64,000 nucleotides of DNA from Nitrobacteraceae bacterium AZCC 1564 (GTDB taxonomy: Bacteria; Pseudomonadota; Alphaproteobacteria; Rhizobiales; Xanthobacteraceae). The position numbers were made by a program, and so were the translations under genes. Shown here piece by piece: positions 53,046 through 62,581 of the stretch. Position 1 is the stretch's first letter. Each line of letters opens with the position of its first letter. The notes beneath the pieces were generated by a model. That model was not told where the DNA came from. It did not search any database and worked only from the letters and a program-made list of their open reading frames with translations. Location of the stretch: positions 2,371,001 to 2,435,000 of the forward strand of contig JBAGRR010000001.1 of NCBI GenBank assembly GCA_036924835.1, written 5' to 3'.

Positions 53046-54208
53046 TCGTCCACGGCGCCCTCGACCCGATTGCGGCCAAGCGCCTTCGCCCGGTAGAGCG
53101 CCTTGTCGGCACGCTCACACAGCGCCGCGATGTCGGCTGGCCGGCCGTCCGCATGCGCAAGCCCGATGCTGACCGTGGCGGCGATCGGGATGCCGTCCAC
53201 GACGCGCGCCGCCGCCGCGAAGCTCTCGCGCACGCGCTCGGCAGCCGCAATCATCGCCTGTTGGTCAGGCACGCTGAGGACCGCGGCGAACTCTTCTCCC
53301 CCAAGCCGGCCTGCGAGACTGTCCCGCGGCAAATTGGCAGAAAGCGTGTGCGCGAACAGCTGCAGCACGCGGTCGCCCATTGAATGCCCATGGCTGTCGT
53401 TGATCGCCTTGAACCAGTCGAGATCGAACAAGAGGAACGCGACCGTCCCGCTCGCACGCGCGTTCAGACGTTGCCCGGCGCATTCCATGAAGGCGCGACG
53501 ATTAGCAAGGCCAGTCAGCGCGTCAGTCATCGAGGCGCGCTTGTGCGCGAGCTCGCTCCGCTCCTTGGTGAGCGCGAGAAAAAGATAGTTGATCGCGATG
53601 ATGTAGAGCAGGGTGAACGTGCTCACGATCGCGAACCAGAACGACCGCAGCGCATCGACGCTGGCGATCGGTGCCTCTGCGAGCGGGTACACCACGGCGA
53701 GCGGAATGCGCACGAGAAACAGGCCGCCACCAAGTGCGGTCAGCACGATCAGCGGCCAGCGCGACAGCAGCGGCTCGGCGCGGCCCCTCCACAGCACGCA
53801 GGCGCAGCCGAGCGAATAGAGACCCACGGCGGCTGACACGATGATCATTCGCGCTGTGGCGGAGTTGTACAGCGCGGGGATCTGGCAGGCCGCGATCCAC
53901 ACCAGCACACCGGCGAGCAGGACGACGGGGCTCGGGCGCTCGCCTTCGAAGCAGCGCGCGCCCTCGAGCATCAGCGCGCAGCCGGTGAACAGCACCACAT
54001 AAGCGAGATCGACCGAATAGACGTCCGGAATCACGCCGCGGAAGCAGAGCAGGCCAATCGCGGCCGCCATCACAAGTACTGCGCCGCTCCACCAGGCAAG
54101 CGCACGGATCGCGCGATTTTGCAGCCAGGCGAAGAAGGTTAGCGCGCCGAGCAGCACCATGACTGACAGCATCAGCACGTAGATTGTCGGAATGTAGAGC
54201 AGCGGCAT
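52967..54208 (-). CDS. Membrane-bound diguanylate cyclase (GGDEF)
   Basis: 413 residues. Six to seven membrane helices fill residues 1-215. The GGDEF domain (about 225-395) has TDALTGLANRRAFM, the Mg/GTP-binding FLLFDLDWFKAINDSHGHSM and the active-site loop GRLGGEEFA. I see no RxxD inhibitory site at the usual spacing. It makes c-di-GMP at the inner membrane. The last about 25 residues (PVAAGQSRGPSWGRRSRRDR) are read out of frame from the start of the decayed duplicate, so the natural C-terminus has been replaced. Confidence 0.93.
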   Translation of the reverse strand: MPLLYIPTIYVLMLSVMVLLGALTFFAWLQNRAIRALAWWSGAVLVMAAAIGLLCFRGVIPDVYSVDLAYVVLFTGCALMLEGARCFEGERPSPVVLLAGVLVWIAACQIPALYNSATARMIIVSAAVGLYSLGCACVLWRGRAEPLLSRWPLIVLTALGGGLFLVRIPLAVVYPLAEAPIASVDALRSFWFAIVSTFTLLYIIAINYLFLALTKERSELAHKRASMTDALTGLANRRAFMECAGQRLNARASGTVAFLLFDLDWFKAINDSHGHSMGDRVLQLFAHTLSANLPRDSLAGRLGGEEFAAVLSVPDQQAMIAAAERVRESFAAAARVVDGIPIAATVSIGLAHADGRPADIAALCERADKALYRAKALGRNRVEGAVDELVPVAAGQSRGPSWGRRSRRDRQRA

Positions 54209-54497
54209 GGTTTGTATCCGGTCGCAGGCTCTATACCAAAATCCGTGCTACAATTTGTTTGCGATAATTGGTAAACGCCGTCGTAACGGTCTCCGAGTTC
54301 TGAATGCGGCTTTCTGCAAGTGAGCTGTCGATCGGCTGTCGCAATCACCTAGTCGGCCCGGGTGGCTCACGAAGTGCGTACTGGCAAGCGCAAACAGAGA
54401 ACCGCCCAGGCACGACTAAGCGGACATCATCAATCGAATGCGCTCGTCGTGGCTCGGAGGACACGTCCCTGACCGGATGATCAAGTTTCTTCGAAAA

Positions 54498-54574
54498 TGG
54501 CGCGCTCGAAGAGATTCGAACTCCTGACCCCCAGATTCGTAGTCTGGTGCTCTATCCAGCTGAGCTACGAGCGC
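54498..54574 (-). tRNA. tRNA-Arg (anticodon ACG)
   Basis: 77 nt on the minus strand with acceptor GCGCTCG/CGAGCGC, discriminator G and encoded CCA. The D arm is AGCTCAGCTGGATAGAGC, the anticodon stem CCAGA/TCTGG holds the loop CTACGAA (anticodon ACG, read as ICG), and the T arm is TTCGAATC. It decodes CGU/CGC/CGA. Confidence 0.95.
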
Positions 54575-54715
54575 GCGTTTCACGGACGATTGTGGCTGGA
54601 GAAGACCCGCCGCGAAAGAGCGCCATAGCTAACGGCTCCGGCAAGGCTTGGCAAGAGTCGATTCACAGGCGGACTGGGGCAAGTTCGGCCGAAAACACGA
54701 AATTGGTGAAGTTTT

Positions 54716-56194
54716 TCAGGCGCGAGCCCGTGCTTCGCGCAGGCTGTGCAATTCGACCGCCCGATCGGGTATCGTGATCCGGAACGTGGCGCCGATGGTC
54801 CCTTCCACCAGCTTGAGCTCTCCGCCATGGGCTCGGACCAGTTCGGCAGCGATGGCGAGGCCGAGTCCCGTTCCGCCGTCGCGGGACGAGCCCTGAAATG
54901 CCTCGAACAGGTGTTCGCGGGCTTTGGCCGGAATGCCTGGCCCGGTGTCGGAAATCTCCAGAATCGTCACGGCGCCTTCCCGGCGGCCTGTCACCCGAAT
55001 CTGATGCGCCGGAGCCACCTTGGATTTCTGGCTTTCCAGCGCCTGAGCCGCGTTGCGCACCAGATTAAGCAGAACCCGGAACAGTTGATCGGGATCGGCG
55101 TCCACCATCAGGCCACGCTCGATGGCATTGACCCATTCGATGGAGGCGTTCGACGCGAGCCCCGCGGACTCGCGCACCTCATTGACGATCGGCTCTACCA
55201 AGATCAGGCGACGGTCAGGCGGCGCTTCCTGCGCCTTGCCATATGACAGGGTGGATTGGCAGAACGCAATGGCGCGCTCGAGAGAGCGCATCAACTTCGG
55301 CGCAAACCGTTGCACTCGCGGATCCGGGACGCTCGCGAGCTGATCGGACAGCAACTGCGAGGACGCTAGCAGATTGCGCAGATCGTGATTGATCTTCGAG
55401 ACCGCAAGACCCAGCGCCGCAAGCCGACTCTTTTGATGCAGCATCGACACGAGATCCCGCTGCATGTCGGACAGCTCGCGCTCCGCAACCCCGATTTCAT
55501 CGCCGCGTCCCGACGGCTCGATGATCCGCGCACTGCTTTCAGGATTTTCGTGGAACGCGACCAAGCTCACCGTCATACGCCGCATCGGGCGCACGAACAG
55601 ATGGTGCAGAGCATAGTAGATAAGGCCCGACGTGATGATCGCCATGACCAGCGACAACAGCAACACGTTGCGAGAGAAACGAAACATCGCATCGCGCAGC
55701 GGCTTCTCGTTGACAACAACTTCGATGAACTGGCCACCACCCGGCGGCGGGCCGATGATGCGAATAACTTCATCACCGCTGTCGAGCATCACTTGAAACG
55801 CGTCGAAGATTGCCGACCAGACAGACATATCGCGCATGTCTACGTCGTGATCGATTTTCGTCGGCATGTCCGCGACGGCCAGCAACCGACGCTGCTGACC
55901 AGTCTTGATCGCGACTGCCCGAGCCCCGATGCTTGCGAGAATTTGCCGCGCCAAAGCGTCCGGGACCATTCCCATCGGGGCAGCGTCCAGGACCAATGCG
56001 GCGGTATTCGCGGCCGCCAGCCGGTCATTGAGGCGGTTCATCCGGAAATTGGCGATGGACGGCACATAAATGAGGATTTCGGCGATCAGGACGAGTGGAA
56101 TCGTCAGCAACAGCAGCTTTCCGGACAGCCCAAGCCCCGCCCCGGGGCGGGGCTGGAGAGCCGTGTGGTCTGGCTGCTCGCCGAATTCTGACAT
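54716..56194 (-). CDS. Membrane sensor histidine kinase
   Basis: 492 residues. TM1 (about 24-46) and TM2 (about 178-200) flank a periplasmic domain of about 130 residues. HAMP (about 200-255) is followed by a short coiled coil, the phosphoacceptor region SKINHDLRNLLASSQLL (His about 273), the N box LLNLVRNAAQALES, and the ATP-lid motifs DTGPGIP and GGTGLGLAIA. It autophosphorylates in response to an unknown envelope signal. No response regulator is adjacent, so it is an orphan kinase in this window. Confidence 0.94.
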   Translation of the reverse strand: MSEFGEQPDHTALQPRPGAGLGLSGKLLLLTIPLVLIAEILIYVPSIANFRMNRLNDRLAAANTAALVLDAAPMGMVPDALARQILASIGARAVAIKTGQQRRLLAVADMPTKIDHDVDMRDMSVWSAIFDAFQVMLDSGDEVIRIIGPPPGGGQFIEVVVNEKPLRDAMFRFSRNVLLLSLVMAIITSGLIYYALHHLFVRPMRRMTVSLVAFHENPESSARIIEPSGRGDEIGVAERELSDMQRDLVSMLHQKSRLAALGLAVSKINHDLRNLLASSQLLSDQLASVPDPRVQRFAPKLMRSLERAIAFCQSTLSYGKAQEAPPDRRLILVEPIVNEVRESAGLASNASIEWVNAIERGLMVDADPDQLFRVLLNLVRNAAQALESQKSKVAPAHQIRVTGRREGAVTILEISDTGPGIPAKAREHLFEAFQGSSRDGGTGLGLAIAAELVRAHGGELKLVEGTIGATFRITIPDRAVELHSLREARARA

Positions 56195-56285
56195 GAGTTC
56201 GATTGCTGCCTCTGCTTCGCCGCCCGAACATGCGCCTCGATAAGGCCGCGGTCAAACCTTTCAAAGTGTTAAGGTTTGTTCCACC

Positions 56286-56449
56286 TCGTGCGGTGGTTCA
56301 GAAGTTCGCCTGATTTTTCTGCGAGTCCTTCCAGCGAACTTCTGAACCTGAACCACAGGAGAATCTTGGATTTACTAGTGTCCTCCGAATCCAGAGTCCG
56401 CTACGGAACGCGCTGCACGCTGAGGCGGGCCTTGGATTCGGGACGCTAG
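56286..56449. repeat. Composite CTAG hairpin doublet, family C, decayed
   Basis: Hairpin about 56286-56361 has the C1 stem GGTTCAGAAGTTCGC but has lost its outer CTAG ends (CGTGCGG / CCACAGGAG). The second hairpin, 56375-56449, keeps CTAGTGTCC...GGGACGCTAG with mismatches. The linker ends GGATTTA. It lies upstream of the rpmH promoter. Confidence 0.8.
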
Positions 56450-56499
56450 AACTTGCCCGGTTGTCCGACGGGGGATGACAGACTTAATAGACCCCAAGA

Positions 56500-56528
56500 T
56501 TGACGAAAACAGGCCGCTCCCGTATAAG
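56500..56528 (+). promoter_or_regulatory. Sigma-70-type promoter for rpmH-rnpA-yidC
   Basis: -35 TTGACG (56500-56505) and -10 TATAAG (56523-56528) are separated by exactly 17 bp. It is located 158 bp upstream of the rpmH start. Confidence 0.75.
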
Positions 56529-56547
56529 CCGCGCAACTGTCCGCGAT

Positions 56548-56566
56548 GGCCCGGCTCGACCGGGCC
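56548..56566 (+). other. GC-rich hairpin in the rpmH leader
   Basis: GGCCCGG and CCGGGCC form a perfect 7-bp stem with the loop CTCGA, about 20 bp downstream of the -10 box. It may be a leader structure affecting rpmH expression or mRNA stability. There is no T run, so it is not a typical terminator. Confidence 0.5.
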
Positions 56567-56685
56567 GGTTCATTTTGGGGCCGGAAGGCCTCATCTTGGA
56601 ACCGAAAACTGGCCCAATCGGGCTTGGCATCGCCGGATTTCATCTCAATTTATCGGCGAATTGCCCGGCCAGCGGAGAACGACCC

Positions 56686-56820
56686 GTGAAGCGGACTTAT
56701 CAACCCAGCAAACTGGTGCGCAAGCGCCGTCACGGTTTCCGTGCTCGTATCGCGACCACGGGAGGCCGCAAGGTTCTCGCTGCGCGCCGCGCGCGTGGTC
56801 GCAAGCGTTTGAGCGCCTGA
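56686..56820 (+). CDS. rpmH: Ribosomal protein bL34
   Basis: 44 residues, the standard length, starting at a GTG (56686) with GGAGAA upstream. The sequence [20 protein letters not shown], then [17 protein letters not shown] is the bL34 hallmark. It is part of the large ribosomal subunit. It opens the conserved rpmH-rnpA-yidC cluster. Confidence 0.98.
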   Translation: MKRTYQPSKLVRKRRHGFRARIATTGGRKVLAARRARGRKRLSA

Positions 56821-56869
56821 GCGGACCACACCCGAGACCTTTCATGCTCCGGTTGAGATCGTTGAGATC

Positions 56870-57259
56870 ATGAACCGGTTGAAACAACGTGCGGATTTCA
56901 TCGCAGCATCTCGTGGACCGCGAATGGCGAGCCCTGCCTTCGTGGTCCAATGTCGTATGCGCAACGATGATGGTCCGATCCGGGTCGGTTTTACCGTCAC
57001 CAAGAAAGTTGGAACTGCGACGGAACGCAACCGCGTTCGCCGCAGGCTTCGCGAATTGGTGAAGCGGCTGGATGTCACATCCATGCGACCGCACCATGAT
57101 TATGTGATAGTTGGCCGTAGAGCCGCGCTGGACCGCGGCTTCGAGACCATGTTCAACGATTTGCGCTCGGCGCTTGGTCGCCTCGAGCAGCAAACCCTAA
57201 AACGGCCAAGCAACCTGCCCCATCCAGTACCCACGCCCGAGCGGAATGACGAGACCTGA
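56870..57259 (+). CDS. rnpA: Ribonuclease P protein component
   Basis: 129 residues. The core shows LKQRADFIAASRG, VGFTVTKKVGTATERNRVRR and the RNR motif (ERNRVRRRLRE), with a C-terminal Pro-rich tail. It assists the RNase P RNA in processing pre-tRNA 5' ends. It lies 49 bp downstream of rpmH and 3 bp before yidC. Confidence 0.97.
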   Translation: MNRLKQRADFIAASRGPRMASPAFVVQCRMRNDDGPIRVGFTVTKKVGTATERNRVRRRLRELVKRLDVTSMRPHHDYVIVGRRAALDRGFETMFNDLRSALGRLEQQTLKRPSNLPHPVPTPERNDET

Positions 57260-57262
57260 ACG

Positions 57263-59101
57263 ATGACCGATAACCGCAACACCATCATTGCCGTCATCCT
57301 GTCCGGCCTCGTGCTGATCGCGTGGCAGTATTGGTACAACATTCCGCAGATGGAGAAGCAGCGCGCTGCGCAGCAGGCGCAAAGCCAGATGGCAAATCCT
57401 GCGGGTACACCTGGCACAAATCAGCCGGCAGGCACAACGCCGGCACCGGCGCCAGGTCAGCAGGCGGGTGCTCCCGCAACCCAGCCTGCCACGCAGACTG
57501 CCCCCGTACAGCCGCGCGACACTGTCATCGCAGCTTCTCCCCGCGTGAAGATCGACACGCCGAGCATCAGCGGCAGCATCGCGCTGACCGGTGCGCGGAT
57601 CGATGACGTTGCGCTCGTGAAGTATCGCGAGACAGTGGACCCCAAATCGCCGGCAATCGAATTGCTGTCGCCGTCCGGGACGAAAGAGCCTTTCTACGCT
57701 GAGTTCGGCTTCGTCCCCGCCGCCGGCTCAAACGTCAAGATGCCAGATAAGGACACGGTCTGGAAGCAGGAAGGCTCGAACGCGCTGACACCCTCAAGCC
57801 CGGTCGTACTGGCGTGGGACAACGGACAGGGCCTCACTTTCAAGCGCACGATTTCCATCGACGACAAGTACCTCTTCACGATCAAGGATGAGGTCTCGAA
57901 CGCCGGCAATGCACCGGTCACGATGTATCCGTTCGGCCTGATCTCGCGACACGGCACCCCGCCTGTCTCCGGCTACTACATCCTGCATGAAGGCTTGATC
58001 GGCGTTCTCGGTGATCAGGGCTTGCAGGAATACAACTACAAGAAAATCGACGAGGCCAAGGCGGTTGAATTTAAGGTCACCAATGCGTGGCTTGGCATCA
58101 CCGACAAGTACTGGGCCGCAACACTGCTTCCGAGCCCGAAGGCTGCGGTCCAGGCGCGCTTTTCGTCGAACCTGGCCGGTACGCTGCGGACCTATCAAAC
58201 TGACTATCTGCTCGATCCGATCACCGTCGCGACTGGCGGCACGGGTACGACGACCACCAACCTCTTTGCCGGCGCCAAGGAATCGAAGACCGTCGACGCC
58301 TATGACCAGCAGCTCGGACTCAACAAGTTCGATCGCCTGATCGACTGGGGCTGGTTCTACTTCATCACGCGTCCGATGTTCTGGATGATCGACTTCCTCT
58401 ACCACATCGTCGGCAACTTCGGCGTCGCCATCCTGCTGGTGACGGTGCTGGTGAAGGCGATCTTCTTCCCGCTCGCCAACAAGTCTTATGCGTCCATGGC
58501 CAAGATGAAGGCCATTCAGCCGCAGATCGCTGCGCTGAAGGAGAAATATCCTGACGACAAGATGAAGCAGCAGCAGGAGATGATGGAGATCTACAAGAAG
58601 GAGAAGATCAATCCGATTGCGGGCTGTCTTCCCATCCTGATCCAGATTCCTGTGTTCTTCTCGCTCTACAAGGTGCTGTTCGTGACCATCGAAATGCGGC
58701 ATGCGCCGTTCTTCGGATGGATCAAGGATCTGTCGGCGCACGACCCGACCAACCTGTTCAATCTGTTCGGCCTGTTGGCCTACGACCCGACACAGATTCC
58801 GGTGATTGGGCACTACCTCGCGCTCGGCTTGTGGCCGATCATCATGGGCATCACGATGTGGTTCCAGATGAAGCTGAATCCGACGCCGCCGGATCCGACG
58901 CAGAAGATGATCTTCGACTGGATGCCGCTGATCTTCACCTTCATGCTTGCATCGTTCCCCGCCGGCCTCGTCATTTACTGGGCCTGGAACAACACGCTGT
59001 CGGTGCTTCAGCAGAGCTACATCATGCGGAAGAACGGCGCGAAGGTCGAACTGTTCGATAACCTCAAGTCGACGTTCGCCGGCGGTAAGAAAACGACCTG
59101 A
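57263..59101 (+). CDS. yidC: Membrane protein insertase YidC
   Basis: 612 residues. The N-terminal TM ([20 protein letters not shown]) is followed by a low-complexity Gln/Ala/Pro/Gly/Thr linker (about 35-85), the large periplasmic beta domain (about 90-350), and the five-helix insertase core ([20 protein letters not shown] onward, [40 protein letters not shown]). It inserts and folds inner-membrane proteins with or without SecYEG. Length and layout fit alphaproteobacterial YidC. Confidence 0.98.
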   Translation: MTDNRNTIIAVILSGLVLIAWQYWYNIPQMEKQRAAQQAQSQMANPAGTPGTNQPAGTTPAPAPGQQAGAPATQPATQTAPVQPRDTVIAASPRVKIDTPSISGSIALTGARIDDVALVKYRETVDPKSPAIELLSPSGTKEPFYAEFGFVPAAGSNVKMPDKDTVWKQEGSNALTPSSPVVLAWDNGQGLTFKRTISIDDKYLFTIKDEVSNAGNAPVTMYPFGLISRHGTPPVSGYYILHEGLIGVLGDQGLQEYNYKKIDEAKAVEFKVTNAWLGITDKYWAATLLPSPKAAVQARFSSNLAGTLRTYQTDYLLDPITVATGGTGTTTTNLFAGAKESKTVDAYDQQLGLNKFDRLIDWGWFYFITRPMFWMIDFLYHIVGNFGVAILLVTVLVKAIFFPLANKSYASMAKMKAIQPQIAALKEKYPDDKMKQQQEMMEIYKKEKINPIAGCLPILIQIPVFFSLYKVLFVTIEMRHAPFFGWIKDLSAHDPTNLFNLFGLLAYDPTQIPVIGHYLALGLWPIIMGITMWFQMKLNPTPPDPTQKMIFDWMPLIFTFMLASFPAGLVIYWAWNNTLSVLQQSYIMRKNGAKVELFDNLKSTFAGGKKTT

Positions 59102-59128
59102 ACTTCTTGAATTTACACGCCCGGCAGC

Positions 59129-59296
59129 CTAGTGCGGTGGATCTGACGTTCGTGTCAGTATTGACCGCTGGCTCATCATACGAACGTCAGATCCTAAACC
59201 GCACTAGCTTCATATTTTTGCTAGTATCCCTTAGGTTCTGACATTCGTAAATGAGCTAGCCGCAAACTAAAACGAATGTCAGAACCGGGATACTAG
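59129..59296. repeat. Composite CTAG hairpin doublet, family A
   Basis: Hairpins 59129-59207 (CTAGTGCGG...CCGCACTAG, stem GGATCTGACGTTCGT) and 59221-59296 (CTAGTATCCC...GGGATACTAG, stem GGTTCTGACATTCGT) are separated by CTTCATATTTTTG. The pair matches 1058-1224. In the second hairpin the end TAT/ATA differs from TGT/ACA on both arms, a compensated change. It is inserted between yidC and engB. Confidence 0.87.
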
Positions 59297-59325
59297 CCGG
59301 GCGTTTCACATCCGAGAGCCTTCGC

Positions 59326-59994
59326 ATGACCGCCGATAACGATGCGGAGCTGATTGAAGCCGGGCGAAAGATCTTCGCCGGTGAATGGCAATTTTTCTGG
59401 GCGTCACCATCCATCGAGAGCCTGCCGCCGATGAAAGGCGTCGAGGTCGCATTCGCCGGCCGTTCCAACGTCGGCAAATCCAGCCTCATCAACGCACTGA
59501 CCAATCGCAACGGGCTAGCGCGCACCTCACATACACCCGGCCGCACCCAGGAACTGATTTTCTTTGAGGGCCCCTCACCGTCTGATGGCAAGGATGCCGG
59601 TTTGCGTCTTGTCGATATGCCCGGCTATGGCTACGCATCTGCCCCCAAGATCAAAGTCGCGTCGTGGACTGCGCTGATCCACAAATTCCTGCAAGGACGT
59701 GCCAACCTCGCGCGGGTCTACGTCCTGATCGACTCCCGTCACGGTTTCAAGGAAGTCGACGCCGACGTGCTCAAAACGCTGGATCGAGCTGCGATGAGCT
59801 ATCAGGTGGTGTTGACCAAGGCCGACCAGGTCAAGAAATCGGAGCTTGAGGCCACCATGGCCGCGACCATGGAAACGCTTCGCAAGCATCCGGCAGCCTT
59901 TCCGGAAATTCTTGTCACGTCGTCGCGCACCGGCGCAGGTATGCCGGAACTTCGTGCCGCGATGATTAAGCTCTTACGTGAACGCGGAAGCTAG
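59326..59994 (+). CDS. engB: Ribosome biogenesis GTPase EngB (YsxC/YihA)
   Basis: 222 residues. The G1 motif is GRSNVGKSSLINAL, G2 lies around RTSHTPGRTQ, G3 is DMPGYGYA, and G4 is TKADQVKK. It is a GTPase needed for 50S subunit assembly. In this group of bacteria it normally follows yidC; here a hairpin doublet separates them. Confidence 0.97.
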   Translation: MTADNDAELIEAGRKIFAGEWQFFWASPSIESLPPMKGVEVAFAGRSNVGKSSLINALTNRNGLARTSHTPGRTQELIFFEGPSPSDGKDAGLRLVDMPGYGYASAPKIKVASWTALIHKFLQGRANLARVYVLIDSRHGFKEVDADVLKTLDRAAMSYQVVLTKADQVKKSELEATMAATMETLRKHPAAFPEILVTSSRTGAGMPELRAAMIKLLRERGS

Positions 59995-60143
59995 TAAGCC
60001 GTCGATCGTCGTTACGTGGTGCTGCAGCCGCAGCACGCTCCATTGCGCGTAGTTGAATCGGCAAACAGCCAGAAATCGCATAAGGCATGCCCCGCCCGGC
60101 CTCTTTCCGGAAACCGCAACAAATCACTTCAGGGCAATAACAA

Positions 60144-60545
60144 ATGCGCACCGATGCTCCCCTAGCCGCTGCTGACACCGCAATCCGCGTCTCTGCGATA
60201 TTGGCAGGGCTCATGGGCGCCCTTGGTGTCATCTTTGCCGCGGCGGCAGCCCACCAGCCCGACGCAACGCGGCTTGGGTCGGCATCCTCCATGCTGCTGT
60301 TTCACGCCAGCGCCGTTATCGGAGCAGCCCTTCTGGTTAGCCACGGCCTTATCCAGCGGTATCTCGGCATGGCTGCGACCTACGGCTTCATATTGGGCGC
60401 GGCGCTGTTCGCTGGCGACCTTGCTATGCGCCAGTATGGGGGGCACAGCCTGTTCACAATGGCTGCACCGACCGGTGGCACCTTGCTGATCCTGAGCTGG
60501 TTGGCGCTGGCTCTCTCCGCCGGGTGGCCACGACGCCGGGGCTGA
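60144..60545 (+). CDS. DUF423 membrane protein
   Basis: 133 residues with four membrane helices. The family pattern is present (ILAGLMGALGVIFAAAAAHQ, LFHASAVIGAALL, TMAAPTGGTLLILSWLALAL). Function unknown; DUF423 proteins are small inner-membrane proteins. It lies between engB and argB in the same direction. Confidence 0.88.
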   Translation: MRTDAPLAAADTAIRVSAILAGLMGALGVIFAAAAAHQPDATRLGSASSMLLFHASAVIGAALLVSHGLIQRYLGMAATYGFILGAALFAGDLAMRQYGGHSLFTMAAPTGGTLLILSWLALALSAGWPRRRG

Positions 60546-60620
60546 TCCGCGCGACAGGTGCTTTCCGCCTCCCTGCCAATCGGCTAAACCACGCTCGCCC
60601 GCCAGTGAACGAGATTCCCC

Positions 60621-61517
60621 ATGATCGATCTGCCCGATATCAGCCCGCAAGATCAGGCCCGCATCCTCTCCGAGGCCTTGCCGCACATGCAGCAGTATGA
60701 CGAGGAAACCATCGTCATCAAATACGGCGGCCACGCCATGGGCGAAGAAGCGCTCGCTAGGCAATTCGCCCGCGATATCGTTTTGCTGGAGCAGACCGCA
60801 ATCAACCCCGTGGTCGTTCATGGCGGTGGCCCACAGATCGCCTCGATGCTGACCCGACTTGGGATCAAGTCGGAATTCGCCGCTGGCCTGCGCATTACGG
60901 ACGCTGCAACCATCGAGATCGTCGAGATGGTGCTGGCCGGATCGATCAATAAGCAGATCGTCAGCCACATCAATGAGGCCGGCGGTAAGGCTGTGGGCCT
61001 GTCCGGCAAGGACGGCAATATGGTGACGGCGGTCAAGGCCACCCGCACCATGGTCGACCCGGGCTCGAACATCGAGAAAATCGTCGATCTCGGCTTCGTC
61101 GGCGAGCCGGACAAGGTCGACCTGACGCTGCTCAATCAGCTGATTGGCTATGAGCTGATCCCGGTGCTGGCGCCTGTTGCAGCATCGGCAACCGGCGAGA
61201 CGTTCAACGTCAACGCCGACACGTTTGCCGGTGCCGTCGCCGGTGCACTGAAGGCGAAGCGCCTGCTGCTGCTAACCGACGTGCCGGGTGTGCTCGACAA
61301 ATCCAAGAAGCTGATTCCCGAGTTGTCGATCAAAGACGCCCGCAAGCTGATCGCCGATGGCACCATTTCCGGCGGCATGATCCCGAAAGTGGAAACCTGC
61401 ATCTATTCGCTGGAAGCGGGCGTCGAGGGCGTGGTCATCCTAGATGGTAAGACTCCCCACGCTGTGCTGCTGGAGCTGTTCACCAACCAGGGCACCGGCA
61501 CCTTGATGCACAAGTGA
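60621..61517 (+). CDS. argB: Acetylglutamate kinase
   Basis: 298 residues. The Gly-rich motifs [11 protein letters not shown] and [14 protein letters not shown] bind ATP and N-acetylglutamate. Later motifs are [14 protein letters not shown] and [12 protein letters not shown]. It phosphorylates N-acetylglutamate in arginine synthesis. It is followed closely by a DUF1036 gene and a HAD phosphatase gene. Confidence 0.97.
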   Translation: MIDLPDISPQDQARILSEALPHMQQYDEETIVIKYGGHAMGEEALARQFARDIVLLEQTAINPVVVHGGGPQIASMLTRLGIKSEFAAGLRITDAATIEIVEMVLAGSINKQIVSHINEAGGKAVGLSGKDGNMVTAVKATRTMVDPGSNIEKIVDLGFVGEPDKVDLTLLNQLIGYELIPVLAPVAASATGETFNVNADTFAGAVAGALKAKRLLLLTDVPGVLDKSKKLIPELSIKDARKLIADGTISGGMIPKVETCIYSLEAGVEGVVILDGKTPHAVLLELFTNQGTGTLMHK

Positions 61518-61534
61518 TCTTCGGAAAGTTCACT

Positions 61535-62581
61535 GTGATTTGGATCGATGCAGTCTGTGCGAAAGTAAGGCGGCATCGTTCGCTGAATATCGCAGCACTG
61601 TTTGTTCTAGCTTTAGCTCAGTCCTTCGCTGCATCTCCCGCTTGGGCCGATCTGAAGATCTGCAACCGCATGAGCTATGTGGTTGAAGCCGCCATCGGGA
61701 TTGATAACAAGACCACCACTGCCACACGCGGTTGGTTTCGCATCGATCCCGCGCAATGCCGGGTCGTCGCGCAAGGCACCCTCACGGCGGACCGCATCCT
61801 GCTTCATGCCCGCTCGCTTCCGGTCTACGGGGCTTCGCCCGTGCCGCAGAATGGCACGGATACGCTCTGTATCGCTCCAACGGACTTCGTCATCGCGGCC
61901 GCGCGCCAGTGCCGCGGCGGCCAAAGCGCCGTGCCGTTTACTGAGATCAAGCCAAGTACCGACGCGGACGGCAATCAGGTAGCTTATCTCGCCGAAGATT
62001 CCGAATATGATGACGAGCAGGCCCGGCTCGCCGCTATCCAGCGACTGCTGGTCATTGCCGGTTATGACGCGGCGCCGATCGACGGCGTGGACGGCCCCAA
62101 GACTCAAAATGCGCTGTCCGCATTTCTGAAAGCGCGAGGCCTCGGCGCGGATGCCCCCCAGGCAGCAAACTTCTTCGACACCATGATCGCCGCCGTTGAA
62201 TCGCCCTCCCCCACAGGACTGACCTGGTGCAACGACACCTCTTATCGGGTGATGGCCTCTATCGGCACTGATGACGGCAAGGTGGTCACCAACCGCGGCT
62301 GGTATCGCATCGAGCCTGGCAAGTGCGTGCATCCCGATATCACGGGGCAGCCGCGGAGGGTGTATAGTTTCGCAGAGGCTGTCGACACCGACGGGCGAAC
62401 CATCAAGATCAACGGCCGTCTACTGAACTGGGGCGGGGCGACGGCGCTCTGCACGCGCGAGACGCAGTTCGAATTCACCGCGCAAAGCGATTGCCGCGCG
62501 CGCGGCCTAAACACCAGCGGTTACGGCCAGGTGGATATCAGCGCAACCGCAGGGACAACGTTACGATTTGGGATGCCATGA
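61535..62581 (+). CDS. Secreted DUF1036 protein with two DUF1036 modules and a peptidoglycan-binding-like segment
   Basis: About 348 residues from a GTG at 61535 (GGAAAG upstream); a GTG at 61514 overlapping the argB stop is also in frame. A signal peptide (LNIAALFVLALAQSFAASPA WA) is followed by two DUF1036 modules (LKICNRMSYVVEAAIGIDNK at about 45; LTWCNDTSYRVMASIGTDDG at about 240). Between them lies a helical segment ARLAAIQRLLVIAGYDAAPI, DGVDGPKTQNAL, which resembles a peptidoglycan-binding domain. It is probably a periplasmic cell-envelope protein; function unknown. Confidence 0.82.
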   Translation: MIWIDAVCAKVRRHRSLNIAALFVLALAQSFAASPAWADLKICNRMSYVVEAAIGIDNKTTTATRGWFRIDPAQCRVVAQGTLTADRILLHARSLPVYGASPVPQNGTDTLCIAPTDFVIAAARQCRGGQSAVPFTEIKPSTDADGNQVAYLAEDSEYDDEQARLAAIQRLLVIAGYDAAPIDGVDGPKTQNALSAFLKARGLGADAPQAANFFDTMIAAVESPSPTGLTWCNDTSYRVMASIGTDDGKVVTNRGWYRIEPGKCVHPDITGQPRRVYSFAEAVDTDGRTIKINGRLLNWGGATALCTRETQFEFTAQSDCRARGLNTSGYGQVDISATAGTTLRFGMP

